Shown here: positions 1-9,388 of the stretch, one piece after another
Numbering within the stretch: position 1 is the first letter of the stretch
Layout of the letters: each line of letters starts with the position of its first letter
DNA from: Acidobacteriota bacterium
Lineage (GTDB): Bacteria; Acidobacteriota; UBA890
Length of the DNA stretch: 13,728 bases
Assembly: GCA_022563115.1 (NCBI GenBank)
Contig: JADFNY010000049.1
Span: 1 to 13,728, forward strand
Reading direction: 5' to 3'
Translations under genes and position numbers: made by a program
Notes under the pieces: generated by a model
Databases searched by the model: none
Seen by the model: the letters and a program-made list of their open reading frames with translations, nothing else
Told to the model about the DNA's origin: nothing

Positions 1-77
1 GCCGGCGTGTCAGACGAGTGCAGAACCGCCAGCAGTGTGGCGGCGGCGACGGCTAGCGGGCTACGCGGTGATGGCAT
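1..77 (-). CDS. Possible start of an exported protein, cut by the left edge
   Basis: An ATG at 77-75 opens a frame that stays open to the window edge (25 complete codons). It reads MPSPRSPLAVAAATLLAVLH followed by SSDTP: a short basic start, a hydrophobic Ala/Leu/Val core and a polar turn, as in a signal peptide or membrane anchor. It overlaps the last 17 nt of the aldolase gene in another frame, so it could be coupled to it. Against it, there is no recognisable Shine-Dalgarno sequence (CGCGCCTTCCG precedes the ATG), the piece is short, and GC-rich DNA often gives Ala/Leu-rich frames by chance. No function can be assigned. Confidence 0.25.
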   Translation of the reverse strand, partial: MPSPRSPLAVAAATLLAVLHSSDTP

Positions 78-759
78 CGGAAGGCGCGAGGGCGAACGGG
101 TCGGGGCCGGTGGGGCGATCGGGACGTTGCACCGCATGGGTGGCCGCCAACGCCTCACGCGCCAGGCGCCCGACCTCGATGTAGTCGCGATCGGCGAGCA
201 CCTCGGGCGGAAACAACGGGGCGACGAATCCGACCGCATACACGCCGGCAGCGATGTACTGCACGACGTTCTCGGGGGTCACGCCGCTGGTGGGGACGAG
301 ACGCAGGAACGGCAACGGGCCCAGGGCGGCGCGAATGTAGGCCGGACCGTTGGCGGGAGCCGGAAAAAGCTTCTGCATGGCTGCCCCCATGCGGTGCGCC
401 CGCACCATCTCGGTCGGCGTCCGCACGCCGGGCATGGCGACCGCACCGTACTCGATCGCGGTGCCAACGACGTCCTCGTCGAGGTTCGGCGAGACGATGA
501 AACTGGCGCCCGCCTCGATGGCCCGGCGGGCGTCGTCCGGTTGCATCACGGTTCCGGCGCCGACGACGATGCCCTCTTGCTTGGCGAAGGACTCGATGAG
601 CTCGAACGGACGGGGGCAATGCAGGGTGAACTCGACGAAGCGGAAGCCGCCTTCGATCGCGGCGCTCATCGCATCGCGGGCGACATCATGGTCGCGGGTT
701 CGGATGATCGCGGTGGCTCGCTGTTGCCACATCCTTTCGAGAAGCATCTCGGGTTTCAT
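61..759 (-). CDS. eda: KDPG/KHG aldolase (2-dehydro-3-deoxy-phosphogluconate aldolase)
   Basis: Class I aldolase that splits 2-keto-3-deoxy-6-phosphogluconate into pyruvate and glyceraldehyde 3-phosphate, the last step of the Entner-Doudoroff pathway; many homologues also cleave 4-hydroxy-2-oxoglutarate. The 232-residue product is slightly longer than typical Eda (about 210). Visible family marks are the catalytic Glu43 in FVEFTL, GAGTV (67-71), SPNLDEDV (90-97), MPGVRTPTE (109-117), the Schiff-base Lys130 in QKLFPA, and the phosphate-binding VPTSGVTPENV. The frame is open 13 codons upstream, but the ATG at 759 was chosen because GGAGGAACT sits just before it and homology begins there. It lies 91 nt downstream of the GST gene in the same direction. 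The dehydratase partner edd is not in the window. A substrate variant such as KDPGal aldolase cannot be excluded. Confidence 0.93.
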   Translation of the reverse strand: MKPEMLLERMWQQRATAIIRTRDHDVARDAMSAAIEGGFRFVEFTLHCPRPFELIESFAKQEGIVVGAGTVMQPDDARRAIEAGASFIVSPNLDEDVVGTAIEYGAVAMPGVRTPTEMVRAHRMGAAMQKLFPAPANGPAYIRAALGPLPFLRLVPTSGVTPENVVQYIAAGVYAVGFVAPLFPPEVLADRDYIEVGRLAREALAATHAVQRPDRPTGPDPFALAPSDAITA

Positions 760-787
760 AGTTCCTCCGCGGTGATGGCGCCGCGTC

Positions 788-797
788 TGGGCGCCCA
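788..797. promoter_or_regulatory. Perfect 10-bp palindrome upstream of eda
   Basis: TGGGCGCCCA, a perfect palindrome, lies 28 nt upstream of the eda start codon in the 91-nt gap between the GST and eda genes. Its place would suit an operator for a sugar-acid regulator. It is short and made mostly of G and C, so chance is a serious alternative. No convincing -35/-10 pair was seen in the gap. Confidence 0.18.
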
Positions 798-850
798 ACC
801 ACTCGGCGCTAGCAGGCGGTGGTAAAAGTGTGAACTATCACCACGGCCGG

Positions 851-1480
851 CTAAGCGATTTCGGGCTTCATTGGGTGGTCGGCCACCCTTCGGATCCAGT
901 TCGTCAGCCGTGCGTGTTCGTCGCTCAGCGGCATGTTTGCCACCAGTATGGCGTGAAAGAGGTAGGTGTCTTCTTCGTCGGGGGGAATCAAGGCGTAGCG
1001 GAGAAACGGCCAGGCGACGCAATCAGCGGCCGAGAACTCACCCATGAGATATTCGCGTCCGGCGAGCATGTTGTTGAAGACTGCCAGGTAGCTGCGCATC
1101 TCCTCCTGCCACGCCTCTATCTTGGCCTGGTCGGGCTCGTCCTTGCCGACCTCCGCCTCGATGGCGTTCGGCGGCACCTTCCAGACGCGGTTGAACCAAT
1201 CGATAAAAACGCTCATCTCAGCGCGGCGACCGCGGCCGGGTGGCAGGAGCGGGAGCTCGGGAAACTGTTCGTCGAGGTACTCGAGGATGACCGGTGAGTC
1301 GTACACGATGGTGCCGCCGTGATCGATGACCGGAACCAGATCCTGGCCGCTGACCTCGCGAACCTGGCGACGGTCGTCGTAGGGCACCGGGATGTATTCG
1401 GTGTCGAGCTCCTTGTGACCGAGCACCAGTTGGATGCGCTCCATGTTGGTCGAATAAGGGAATCCATACAGGAGAATCAT
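851..1480 (-). CDS. Glutathione S-transferase family protein
   Basis: 209 residues, the usual length of a soluble two-domain GST. The N-terminal thioredoxin-like domain (about 1-78) has a YGFPYSTNMER start with Tyr9/Ser10 where the family's activating residue lies. It also has the cis-proline motif VPVI (49-52) and the glutathione-binding acidic-Ser pair DS (61-62) in VYDSPVILEYLDEQFP. The all-helical C-terminal domain carries the N-capping box FSAAD (149-153). Members conjugate, reduce or isomerise electrophilic compounds with glutathione in the cytoplasm; the substrate cannot be read here. GGAG lies 5 nt before the ATG, fixing the start. The gene is 82 nt downstream of the lipocalin-like lipoprotein gene, with a stem-loop between, so it may be read separately or as the weak tail of that operon. 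Confidence 0.92.
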   Translation of the reverse strand: MILLYGFPYSTNMERIQLVLGHKELDTEYIPVPYDDRRQVREVSGQDLVPVIDHGGTIVYDSPVILEYLDEQFPELPLLPPGRGRRAEMSVFIDWFNRVWKVPPNAIEAEVGKDEPDQAKIEAWQEEMRSYLAVFNNMLAGREYLMGEFSAADCVAWPFLRYALIPPDEEDTYLFHAILVANMPLSDEHARLTNWIRRVADHPMKPEIA

Positions 1481-1513
1481 AGGTGCTCCGGTAGATCGAC
1501 GGGCGCGTTAGCA

Positions 1514-1549
1514 GGGTGCCGAGAGACCCGCGGGAGTGTCTCAGCACCC
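1514..1549 (-). terminator. Stem-loop after the lipocalin-like lipoprotein gene
   Basis: Arms GGGTGC/GCACCC (outer, 6 bp) and GAGAC/GTCTC (inner, 5 bp) are separated by a small asymmetric bulge (1 nt against 3 nt) around a 10-nt loop. The structure starts 13 nt after the lipoprotein stop codon and ends before the GST ribosome-binding site. There is no T-tract on the minus strand after it, so it is either a weak or factor-assisted terminator, or an mRNA-stabilising 3' hairpin that partly separates the ABC operon from the GST gene. Confidence 0.4.
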
Positions 1550-1562
1550 GGCTAGCGCCGAA

Positions 1563-2765
1563 TCAGCGGGGCTGGCCGCCTTCAGCATACCCCGTCAGTT
1601 CGACGTAGCCACGCCCGCTGACCAGTGTGCCGTCCAAGCCCACGCCGGCCACACTCACCGCTCCCTCCCAGTAGCGAAACGTCAGGTCGAGCTCCTGGTT
1701 CTCGATCAACGGCTCGATCCGGAGCTCGACGCCGCGCGCCGGAATCGAGAGACGCCAACCAGATGGATATACGGTGGCGTCGATGGGGCTGATCCAGGTG
1801 TGCTCCACCGTCAGCTCGACGTCCGCTGCGTCCAGCCGGCTGCTGGACCCATCAGCGAGAACCAGCGTGCCGCCACTGTGTGCCGAAGGCGAACCGTCGG
1901 CTTCGCGGAGCTGGTAGAAGAGCAGCTCGGTGCCGTCGGAGAGCTGTAGGCCGAACCAATCCCAGCCGACCTGACCGTCCGGCAGCGCGCTCGTGCTCCA
2001 CTCTCGATCGAGCCAGCTCGTGCCCTCGACAGCGAACCGTTGATCGCCGATGCGCATCGTGCCTGAGGTCTGCAGCCGGGTGAACGAGTAGTAGAAGGAA
2101 GCGTTACCGGGCGTCGGGCCCTTCTGGCTCAGGCCCCGGTCTCCCTGCAGGACCATGTCCTTGAGCGGTGAGATCAGCAGGTCGACGGCGACCTCGTCGC
2201 CGGCGTCGCCGCCCGCTTCGAGGCGCTCGCGGGCCCGTAGGCGCAAGGGAAACGATCCGCTACCGTCCTGCTCGAGGCTCCAGTCGTCGAGCCAGACGTG
2301 CCACGGAAAGGCCGTCGCGCCGGCGAGCCCCAGCGCGCCGCGCTGGAAACGGTCGAAGGCGAAGAAGCGGCCGGGGCCGATGTCGGCAACCGCGAAGTGC
2401 GCCATCCATACCTGGTTGGTTGCCCACGCCGAGCCGTCGATTCCCGGGGCCGAGTCGTCGGTTCGCGGGAGAGGGGGCGCTCCCAAGGAGGTGCGAAAGA
2501 ACGTGACTTGATAGCCGAAGGAGCGGCCCGCCGCTGTTTGTAGGTTGCCCGTCAGATACCACCACTCCGAAGCGAAGGTCGGGTGCGGGCCGTGATCGGC
2601 GGGAAAGGAGAACTCCCGAGGCTCCAGGGCGCGTTCGAGACCGGCCGCCCCTATCCCGCCCAGCACATCGGTGATCTGCAGCCGCGCCGCTGGCGGGGCT
2701 TCGGGCGCCGGGGCACACGCAGCGCTCGCCGCCAGCGCCACCAGCAGGTAAGCCCGGGGGCGCAT
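1563..2765 (-). CDS. AttH/CrtC-like two-domain lipocalin-type lipoprotein (predicted secreted hydrolase family)
   Basis: 400 residues. The start MRPRAYLLVALAASAAC is a short basic N-terminus, a hydrophobic core and Cys17, a probable lipobox (SAAC, with Ser rather than Leu at -3), then a Pro/Ala linker. The mature part shows the AttH/carotenoid-hydratase-like pattern: ADHGPHPTFASEWWYLTGNL (56-75), SFYYSFTRL (223-231), GTSWLDREWS (248-257) and GWDWFGLQL (267-275). This family (COG5621) folds as two calycin barrels and is inferred to bind or modify lipid-like ligands; no reaction is proven for this member. The ATG overlaps the permease stop (TAATG), with GGAGG just upstream, so translation is coupled. 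The frame runs open far upstream, but that part is antisense-free shadow of the permease gene. The layout ATPase-permease-AttH resembles attEFGH-type operons. It probably acts as the periplasmic, membrane-anchored partner of the transporter. Confidence 0.88.
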   Translation of the reverse strand: MRPRAYLLVALAASAACAPAPEAPPAARLQITDVLGGIGAAGLERALEPREFSFPADHGPHPTFASEWWYLTGNLQTAAGRSFGYQVTFFRTSLGAPPLPRTDDSAPGIDGSAWATNQVWMAHFAVADIGPGRFFAFDRFQRGALGLAGATAFPWHVWLDDWSLEQDGSGSFPLRLRARERLEAGGDAGDEVAVDLLISPLKDMVLQGDRGLSQKGPTPGNASFYYSFTRLQTSGTMRIGDQRFAVEGTSWLDREWSTSALPDGQVGWDWFGLQLSDGTELLFYQLREADGSPSAHSGGTLVLADGSSSRLDAADVELTVEHTWISPIDATVYPSGWRLSIPARGVELRIEPLIENQELDLTFRYWEGAVSVAGVGLDGTLVSGRGYVELTGYAEGGQPR

Positions 2766-5314
2766 TATTCCTCCCGCAACGCCACCGCTGGGCGCGTTCG
2801 GGACATGCGATAGGAGGGATAGACGCCGGCGACCAGGGCGGCGAGCAGCGCCAGCACGAGCGCTTGCGCCAAGATCCCCGGGGCGATCTCCATCTCCAGG
2901 CTCCAGCCGAACGATCGCCGGTTGATCACGAAGATCATGACCGCGGCAAGCGCCAACCCGACGGGGAGCGCCAGCACCCCGGACACCAGCCCCATGAGGC
3001 CGCATTGGGCGCCGTTCAGCCGCCAAACCTCGGCCGGTGTCAACCCGAGGGCGCGCAGGACGCCGACCTCCCGGGCGCGCTCGAGTTGCAACGCCAGGAG
3101 AGCGCTGAATACGCCGATGACCGCCACCAGGGTGACCAGGAGGCGCAAGACACCGGTGATCAGGAAGGTCCGGTCGAACACCTCGAGGGCTGCCTGGCGC
3201 AGGACGCGATTCGATTGGATGTCCACGTCGCGATCGCCGAGCGCGCGGCGAATCTCTTCCGCGGTGGCCGCCAGGTCGGCATCCGCATCGAGATAGACCG
3301 AGAACCCGGAAATCGCGCGATCGTCCCAGTGACGCTCGTACGTCGTGCGACTCATGGCCACCAGGCCTTCCTCGGAGGCGTAGTTGTAGTAGACGCCGGC
3401 CACTGCGAAGGCCCGGGGTCCGCGGTCGGTGAGTAGCTCGATGGAGGCGCCGACACCGACCGCGTGGCGGTAGGCATAGGGTTCGCTGACCAGAACAGCG
3501 TCGCCGGCTCGAAAGGCGGTTAGCGCTGCTTCGGGATCCCCGGAGGCAAACGAGAAACCCGCCTCCCCGCGGGCGTCGAGGTCGAAGACCATCAACTGCA
3601 CGCGGCCGCCATCGGCGGTCGGTAGATCGGCGCTCCGTACGGTGTTGATTCGCTGGACGCCGGGAATCTCGAGCAGTTGGGCTCGGGTCGCGGCTTCGAG
3701 CGTGAACGGAACACGGCCGAGAGGCACGACGTACAGGTCGGCGACGAGCACTGAATCGAGCCAACGGATCACCGTGCCGCGAAAGCTGTCGATCATGATG
3801 CCGACACCGAGGGTCACCGAGATGGCGATGGTCAGCGCCGCAATGGCAACGGCGGTACGGCTCAGAGATGCGGTGACTCCGCGCGCCGCGATCCGGCCCA
3901 GGGGTCCGAGAAACCAGCTCATCGGGTACGCTGCTGCCCGCATCGCGACCACGACCGCGGCGGGGGTCATGAGGGCGAACCCGAGGATGGTGACGAACAG
4001 TGCGGCGAAGCTGAACACCAGGTTGTGTCCCGAGAGCGCCAAGATCAGCGCCCCGACCAGAAGAAGAACGACCCCGAGCACCGCGGCAGGAACGGAGCGT
4101 CGGCGGGCGCGGGCCTCCACCTCTGATCGCATCAGAACGGCCCGCGGCGGCGCCCCGGTGGCTTCGAGGGCGGGCGACAGCGCCGCCACGACCGAGCCGC
4201 CGACGCCGAGAAGCAGTCCCTTCAGCAGCGACGACGGTGCCACCGCCAATTCTCTGACCGAAACGACGAAGTACAGGTCGTTGATCGTTTGGGTCACCAA
4301 GGAGACGAGCAAGCGCCCGATGCCGATCCCGAGAATGGCCCCCAAGACGGTGCCGGCGACCCCGATGGCGACTGCCTCGGTGATCAGCAAGCCGAAGATT
4401 TCGCGTCGGGTGACGCCGATGGCGCGCATCGTGCCGATCATTTGCCGTCGCTGGACGATCGAGAACGACATCGTGTTGTAGACCAGAAAAACGCCGCAGA
4501 CGAGCGCCAGCAAGCTCAGCGCGGTGAGGTTGACGCGGAAGGCGCGGGTCATTTGACGCATCGTCTCGGTACGCCCCTCGGCGCCGACCAGGCGTACCGA
4601 GTCGGGCAGGGCGGCCCGCACCCGGTCGAGGAGCTCCCCGCCGGCCACGGTCTCATCGAAGATCAGATCGATGCGACTCAGCGTGCCGGCCGTGCCGAGG
4701 AGGCGTTGCGCCGTGGCCACGTCGGCGACCAGCAGGTCCGCGAGAGCATCGCTGTCGCTCCCGGTCGCGTCGATCAAACCGGCGACCAAGATCAAGCGCC
4801 GCCGCGCACCGGCATCGACCTCGAAGGTCTCGCCGACACCGACCCCGATGTCTTGCGCCGTCGCCCGCGACATCAGAACCGCGTTCGAAGCGCTCAAGAA
4901 GGCGCCGAGATCGATCTGGGCCGGGCCGGTCTGCAGCCGCGCTCGAAAGGGCGCTTCGCTGAATGGGTCCACACCGAGAAGGCGCAGCGGTCGCCGGACT
5001 TCGGCGTCGCCCGGGTCCCCGCCGGGGAGCACTACAAAGCCTTCGACGACCGGCGCCACCCGCCGCATCCCTACGCTGGTGCGCAACCGCGTGTAGATCG
5101 CTTCCGGAACGCCGCCGGGACCCCCGACAATCTGATGCGTCGTGCGGCCGGTGACGGCGTCGCGAGAGAGCTCGAAGGCCCGTTGGGCGCTGTCGTTGGC
5201 GAGATCGACCGAGACGACGACGGCGACGCCGAGGGCGACGCCGATGATCGACAGCCCGAATTGCCACCGATGCGCCAGCAGGTATCGCCGACTCGAGACG
5301 GCCAGTAGGCTCAT
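2765..5314 (-). CDS. FtsX-like ABC transporter permease, YbbP/AttF-G type (10 TM)
   Basis: 849 residues. About ten hydrophobic segments are visible near 18-37, 262-282, 307-338, 362-382, 407-428, 432-456, 486-508, 717-742, 773-797 and 813-833. Large periplasmic regions lie at about 40-260 and 510-715. There are two FtsX/MacB-like permease modules (about 265-385 and 720-840). Both contain the cytoplasmic coupling-helix pattern: QRRQMIGTMRAIGVTRREIF (288-307) and RAREVGVLRALGLTPAEVW (746-764). This duplicated single-chain layout matches YbbP, where separate LolC/LolE-like subunits have been fused. Such systems do not pump through a channel; they extract or move lipids, lipoproteins or peptides at the outer face of the inner membrane (mechanotransmission). 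The start overlaps the ATPase stop as ATGA, without its own Shine-Dalgarno site, so coupling is expected. The ligand is unknown; the lipocalin-like neighbour suggests a lipid. Confidence 0.95.
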   Translation of the reverse strand: MSLLAVSSRRYLLAHRWQFGLSIIGVALGVAVVVSVDLANDSAQRAFELSRDAVTGRTTHQIVGGPGGVPEAIYTRLRTSVGMRRVAPVVEGFVVLPGGDPGDAEVRRPLRLLGVDPFSEAPFRARLQTGPAQIDLGAFLSASNAVLMSRATAQDIGVGVGETFEVDAGARRRLILVAGLIDATGSDSDALADLLVADVATAQRLLGTAGTLSRIDLIFDETVAGGELLDRVRAALPDSVRLVGAEGRTETMRQMTRAFRVNLTALSLLALVCGVFLVYNTMSFSIVQRRQMIGTMRAIGVTRREIFGLLITEAVAIGVAGTVLGAILGIGIGRLLVSLVTQTINDLYFVVSVRELAVAPSSLLKGLLLGVGGSVVAALSPALEATGAPPRAVLMRSEVEARARRRSVPAAVLGVVLLLVGALILALSGHNLVFSFAALFVTILGFALMTPAAVVVAMRAAAYPMSWFLGPLGRIAARGVTASLSRTAVAIAALTIAISVTLGVGIMIDSFRGTVIRWLDSVLVADLYVVPLGRVPFTLEAATRAQLLEIPGVQRINTVRSADLPTADGGRVQLMVFDLDARGEAGFSFASGDPEAALTAFRAGDAVLVSEPYAYRHAVGVGASIELLTDRGPRAFAVAGVYYNYASEEGLVAMSRTTYERHWDDRAISGFSVYLDADADLAATAEEIRRALGDRDVDIQSNRVLRQAALEVFDRTFLITGVLRLLVTLVAVIGVFSALLALQLERAREVGVLRALGLTPAEVWRLNGAQCGLMGLVSGVLALPVGLALAAVMIFVINRRSFGWSLEMEIAPGILAQALVLALLAALVAGVYPSYRMSRTRPAVALREE

Positions 5315-6006
5315 AAGACTTCGACAAGCCTATGGTCGCGGATGCGCACGACGCGATCGGCACCTGCCGCGACCTCATGGCTGTGGGTGGCGATCAGCAG
5401 CGTCTTGCCTTCGTCGCGGACCATGCGCTCCAGCAAGCCGAGAACGTCGCGGCCGGTGTCAGCGTCGAGATTGCCGGTGGGTTCGTCGGCGAGAATGATT
5501 GCCGGGTTGGCCGCCAGCGCCCGGGCGATCGCCACCCGTTGTTGTTCGCCACCCGAAAGCCGGTCGGGGAACGAGGCGTGGCGGTCGCGCAGGCCGACGC
5601 TTTCGAGCAACGCGCGGGCCGCCTCGGGTCCCGCGTCGAGGCGGTTGAGCTGCATCGGCAACAGCACGTTCTCCTCGACCGTCAGCGTCGGCAGGAGATT
5701 GAAGAACTGGAACACGAAACCGATCTGCCGGCGCCGGAAGAGCGAGCGTTCTTGTTCATCGATGGCGTGGATCGGGATGCCGGCGACGATGATCTCCCCG
5801 CTGTCGGGAATGTCGATGCCGCTGATCAGGTTCAGCAGCGTCGATTTGCCGGTTCCACTGCGACCCAACACCGCCACGAAGCTGCCGGCGGTGACGTCGA
5901 GGTCGACAGACTCGAGAACCGGATGCCGGCGCTCCCCCTCGCGAAAGCTCTTGCCGACGCCGCGCAGCGAGACAATGGGTGCGCCGGGTTCACTTTCGAG
6001 GCTCAT
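5311..6006 (-). CDS. ABC transporter ATP-binding protein, LolD/YbbA/MacB family
   Basis: 231 residues, typical for a LolD/YbbA-type ATPase. Walker A is GRSGTGKST (48-56), the Q-loop Gln is at 100 in FVFQFFNLLPTLTVEENV (the classic stretch of this subfamily), the signature is LSGGEQQRVAIARAL (150-164), Walker B is IILADEPTGNLD (170-181), and the H-loop His208 is in IATHSH. All catalytic residues are present. It powers the FtsX-like permease encoded next and overlaps it by 4 nt (ATGA). The start at 6006 was chosen by homology. The frame is open 112 codons further up, but that stretch is covered by the release-factor-like gene and reads as low-complexity Arg/Ser/Pro. Only 1 nt separates the ATG from the upstream stop (TGAGATG) and there is no good Shine-Dalgarno site, so re-initiation after the upstream gene is likely. 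Confidence 0.96.
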   Translation of the reverse strand: MSLESEPGAPIVSLRGVGKSFREGERRHPVLESVDLDVTAGSFVAVLGRSGTGKSTLLNLISGIDIPDSGEIIVAGIPIHAIDEQERSLFRRRQIGFVFQFFNLLPTLTVEENVLLPMQLNRLDAGPEAARALLESVGLRDRHASFPDRLSGGEQQRVAIARALAANPAIILADEPTGNLDADTGRDVLGLLERMVRDEGKTLLIATHSHEVAAGADRVVRIRDHRLVEVL

Positions 6007-6007
6007 C

Positions 6008-6385
6008 TCAGTCGTCGGCGGACGGTCGCACCTTGTGGCGGGTCCGCTTCTTCTCGCCGCGCTGACGCTTCTGTTCGAGGCGCCGGCGCCTCGCCGACCT
6101 CGACGGCCGCGTTGCCGGGCGGTCCTCGCGCTGGTGGGCGAGCCGCTGTTCTTGTTCGATGGCCGCGAGTTTCTCGGCGAGTCTCTGGAAGGCGAGCGTC
6201 TTGTTGCGGGCCTGCGAACGGCGCTCCGCAGCGAGCACCACGACGCCGCTGGGCCTGTGGGTGACCCGTACAGCGGTTTCGGTCTTGTTACGGTGCTGCC
6301 CGCCGGGGCCGCCGGCGCGGGTGAACTCGATGTCACATTCACGTGCCAGGGCGTCGTAATCGGCCGGCTTCTCGCTTCCGGCCAT
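6008..6385 (-). CDS. GGQ-domain release-factor-like ribosome rescue protein (mtRF-R/ArfB-like)
   Basis: 125 residues consisting of only the catalytic domain of class I release factors plus a basic tail. The peptidyl-tRNA hydrolysis motif is AGGPGGQ with GGQ at 28-30, followed by NKTETAVRVTH, PSGVVV and ERRSQARNK (54-62). Residues 91-121 are very rich in Arg/Lys, like the tails of ArfB and mtRF-R. There is no codon-recognition (anticodon-mimic) domain, so it should free stalled peptides without reading a stop codon. It lacks the roughly 30-residue insertion that ArfB has after the GGQ strand. The GPGGQ..NKT and PSGVVV spacing is nearer to C12orf65/mtRF-R-like proteins (compared from memory). 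GAGG lies 7 nt before the ATG. It starts 23 nt after acnA and ends 1 nt before the ABC ATPase, so it belongs to the same transcription unit. Confidence 0.9.
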   Translation of the reverse strand: MAGSEKPADYDALARECDIEFTRAGGPGGQHRNKTETAVRVTHRPSGVVVLAAERRSQARNKTLAFQRLAEKLAAIEQEQRLAHQREDRPATRPSRSARRRRLEQKRQRGEKKRTRHKVRPSADD

Positions 6386-6408
6386 CGCGCTGCCTCGGCC
6401 GCCTCGCC

Positions 6409-9147
<2,739 letters not shown>

Positions 9148-9388
9148 GTCGTCTTCCAGGGCGCGGTCGCGAGCGAGATCCGGCTCAAGTTTAGCCCCTC
9201 CTGTCCTGCTCTGCATGAAGCAGGGCAGGCGCGCGGAAAGTGGTCGGTGGCTTGGCCGGGAACGTCGGGACGTCTAGAATTGTTGTAACTGATCGGCAAC
9301 CACGTTGGTCTGGCACCGCAGCCCGTGTCGGCGACGCAAGTGGCGGATAGGTGTACCCCAACCCCGCCCCTGAATACGGCGAGCATCG
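9148..9388. promoter_or_regulatory. Divergent intergenic region between acnA and the desaturase
   Basis: 241 nt without a gene, which must hold the promoters of acnA (leftward) and the desaturase (rightward). For acnA a weak sigma70-like pair can be drawn on the minus strand: TTGCCG (9299-9294), a 17-nt spacer, then TAGACG (9276-9271). No convincing pair was found for the desaturase. There are three small inverted repeats: GGCTCAAGTTTAGCC (9182-9196, one mismatched pair), a stem-loop at 9205-9224, and ACGTC-GG-GACGT (9262-9273), which overlaps the proposed -10 of acnA and so could be an operator. These are read by eye and individually weak. Confidence 0.4.
9205..9224 (-). other. Small stem-loop in the acnA leader
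   Basis: CCTGCT and AGCAGG (6 bp, perfect) flank the 8-nt loop CTGCATGA, 57 nt upstream of the acnA start. If the promoter lies at 9271-9299 this hairpin would be in the 5' untranslated mRNA. Bacterial aconitases are sometimes controlled at the mRNA level by iron, but no known iron-responsive element or riboswitch consensus is recognised here. Confidence 0.25.

Noticed and set aside
7..825. A 272-codon plus-strand frame covering eda
   Set aside because: Antisense shadow of the aldolase gene; low-complexity Arg/Gly/Asp-rich product and no ribosome-binding site.
2766..3764. A long N-terminal extension of the lipocalin-like protein
   Set aside because: The extension lies fully inside the permease gene in another frame and is Arg/Pro-rich; the ATG at 2765 has a strong GGAGG site and a lipoprotein signal directly after it.
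4289..5308. A 339-codon plus-strand frame opposite the permease
   Set aside because: Antisense shadow of the permease; charged low-complexity product with no recognisable domain.
6007..6342. An extended ABC ATPase with 112 extra N-terminal residues
   Set aside because: The extra part overlaps the GGQ-protein gene out of frame and lacks any similarity; family length and homology fit the ATG at 6006.
9148..9216. A 23-residue longer aconitase start
   Set aside because: There is no better ribosome-binding site, the extra residues do not fit the family, and the ATG at 9147 has GGAAG at the proper distance.
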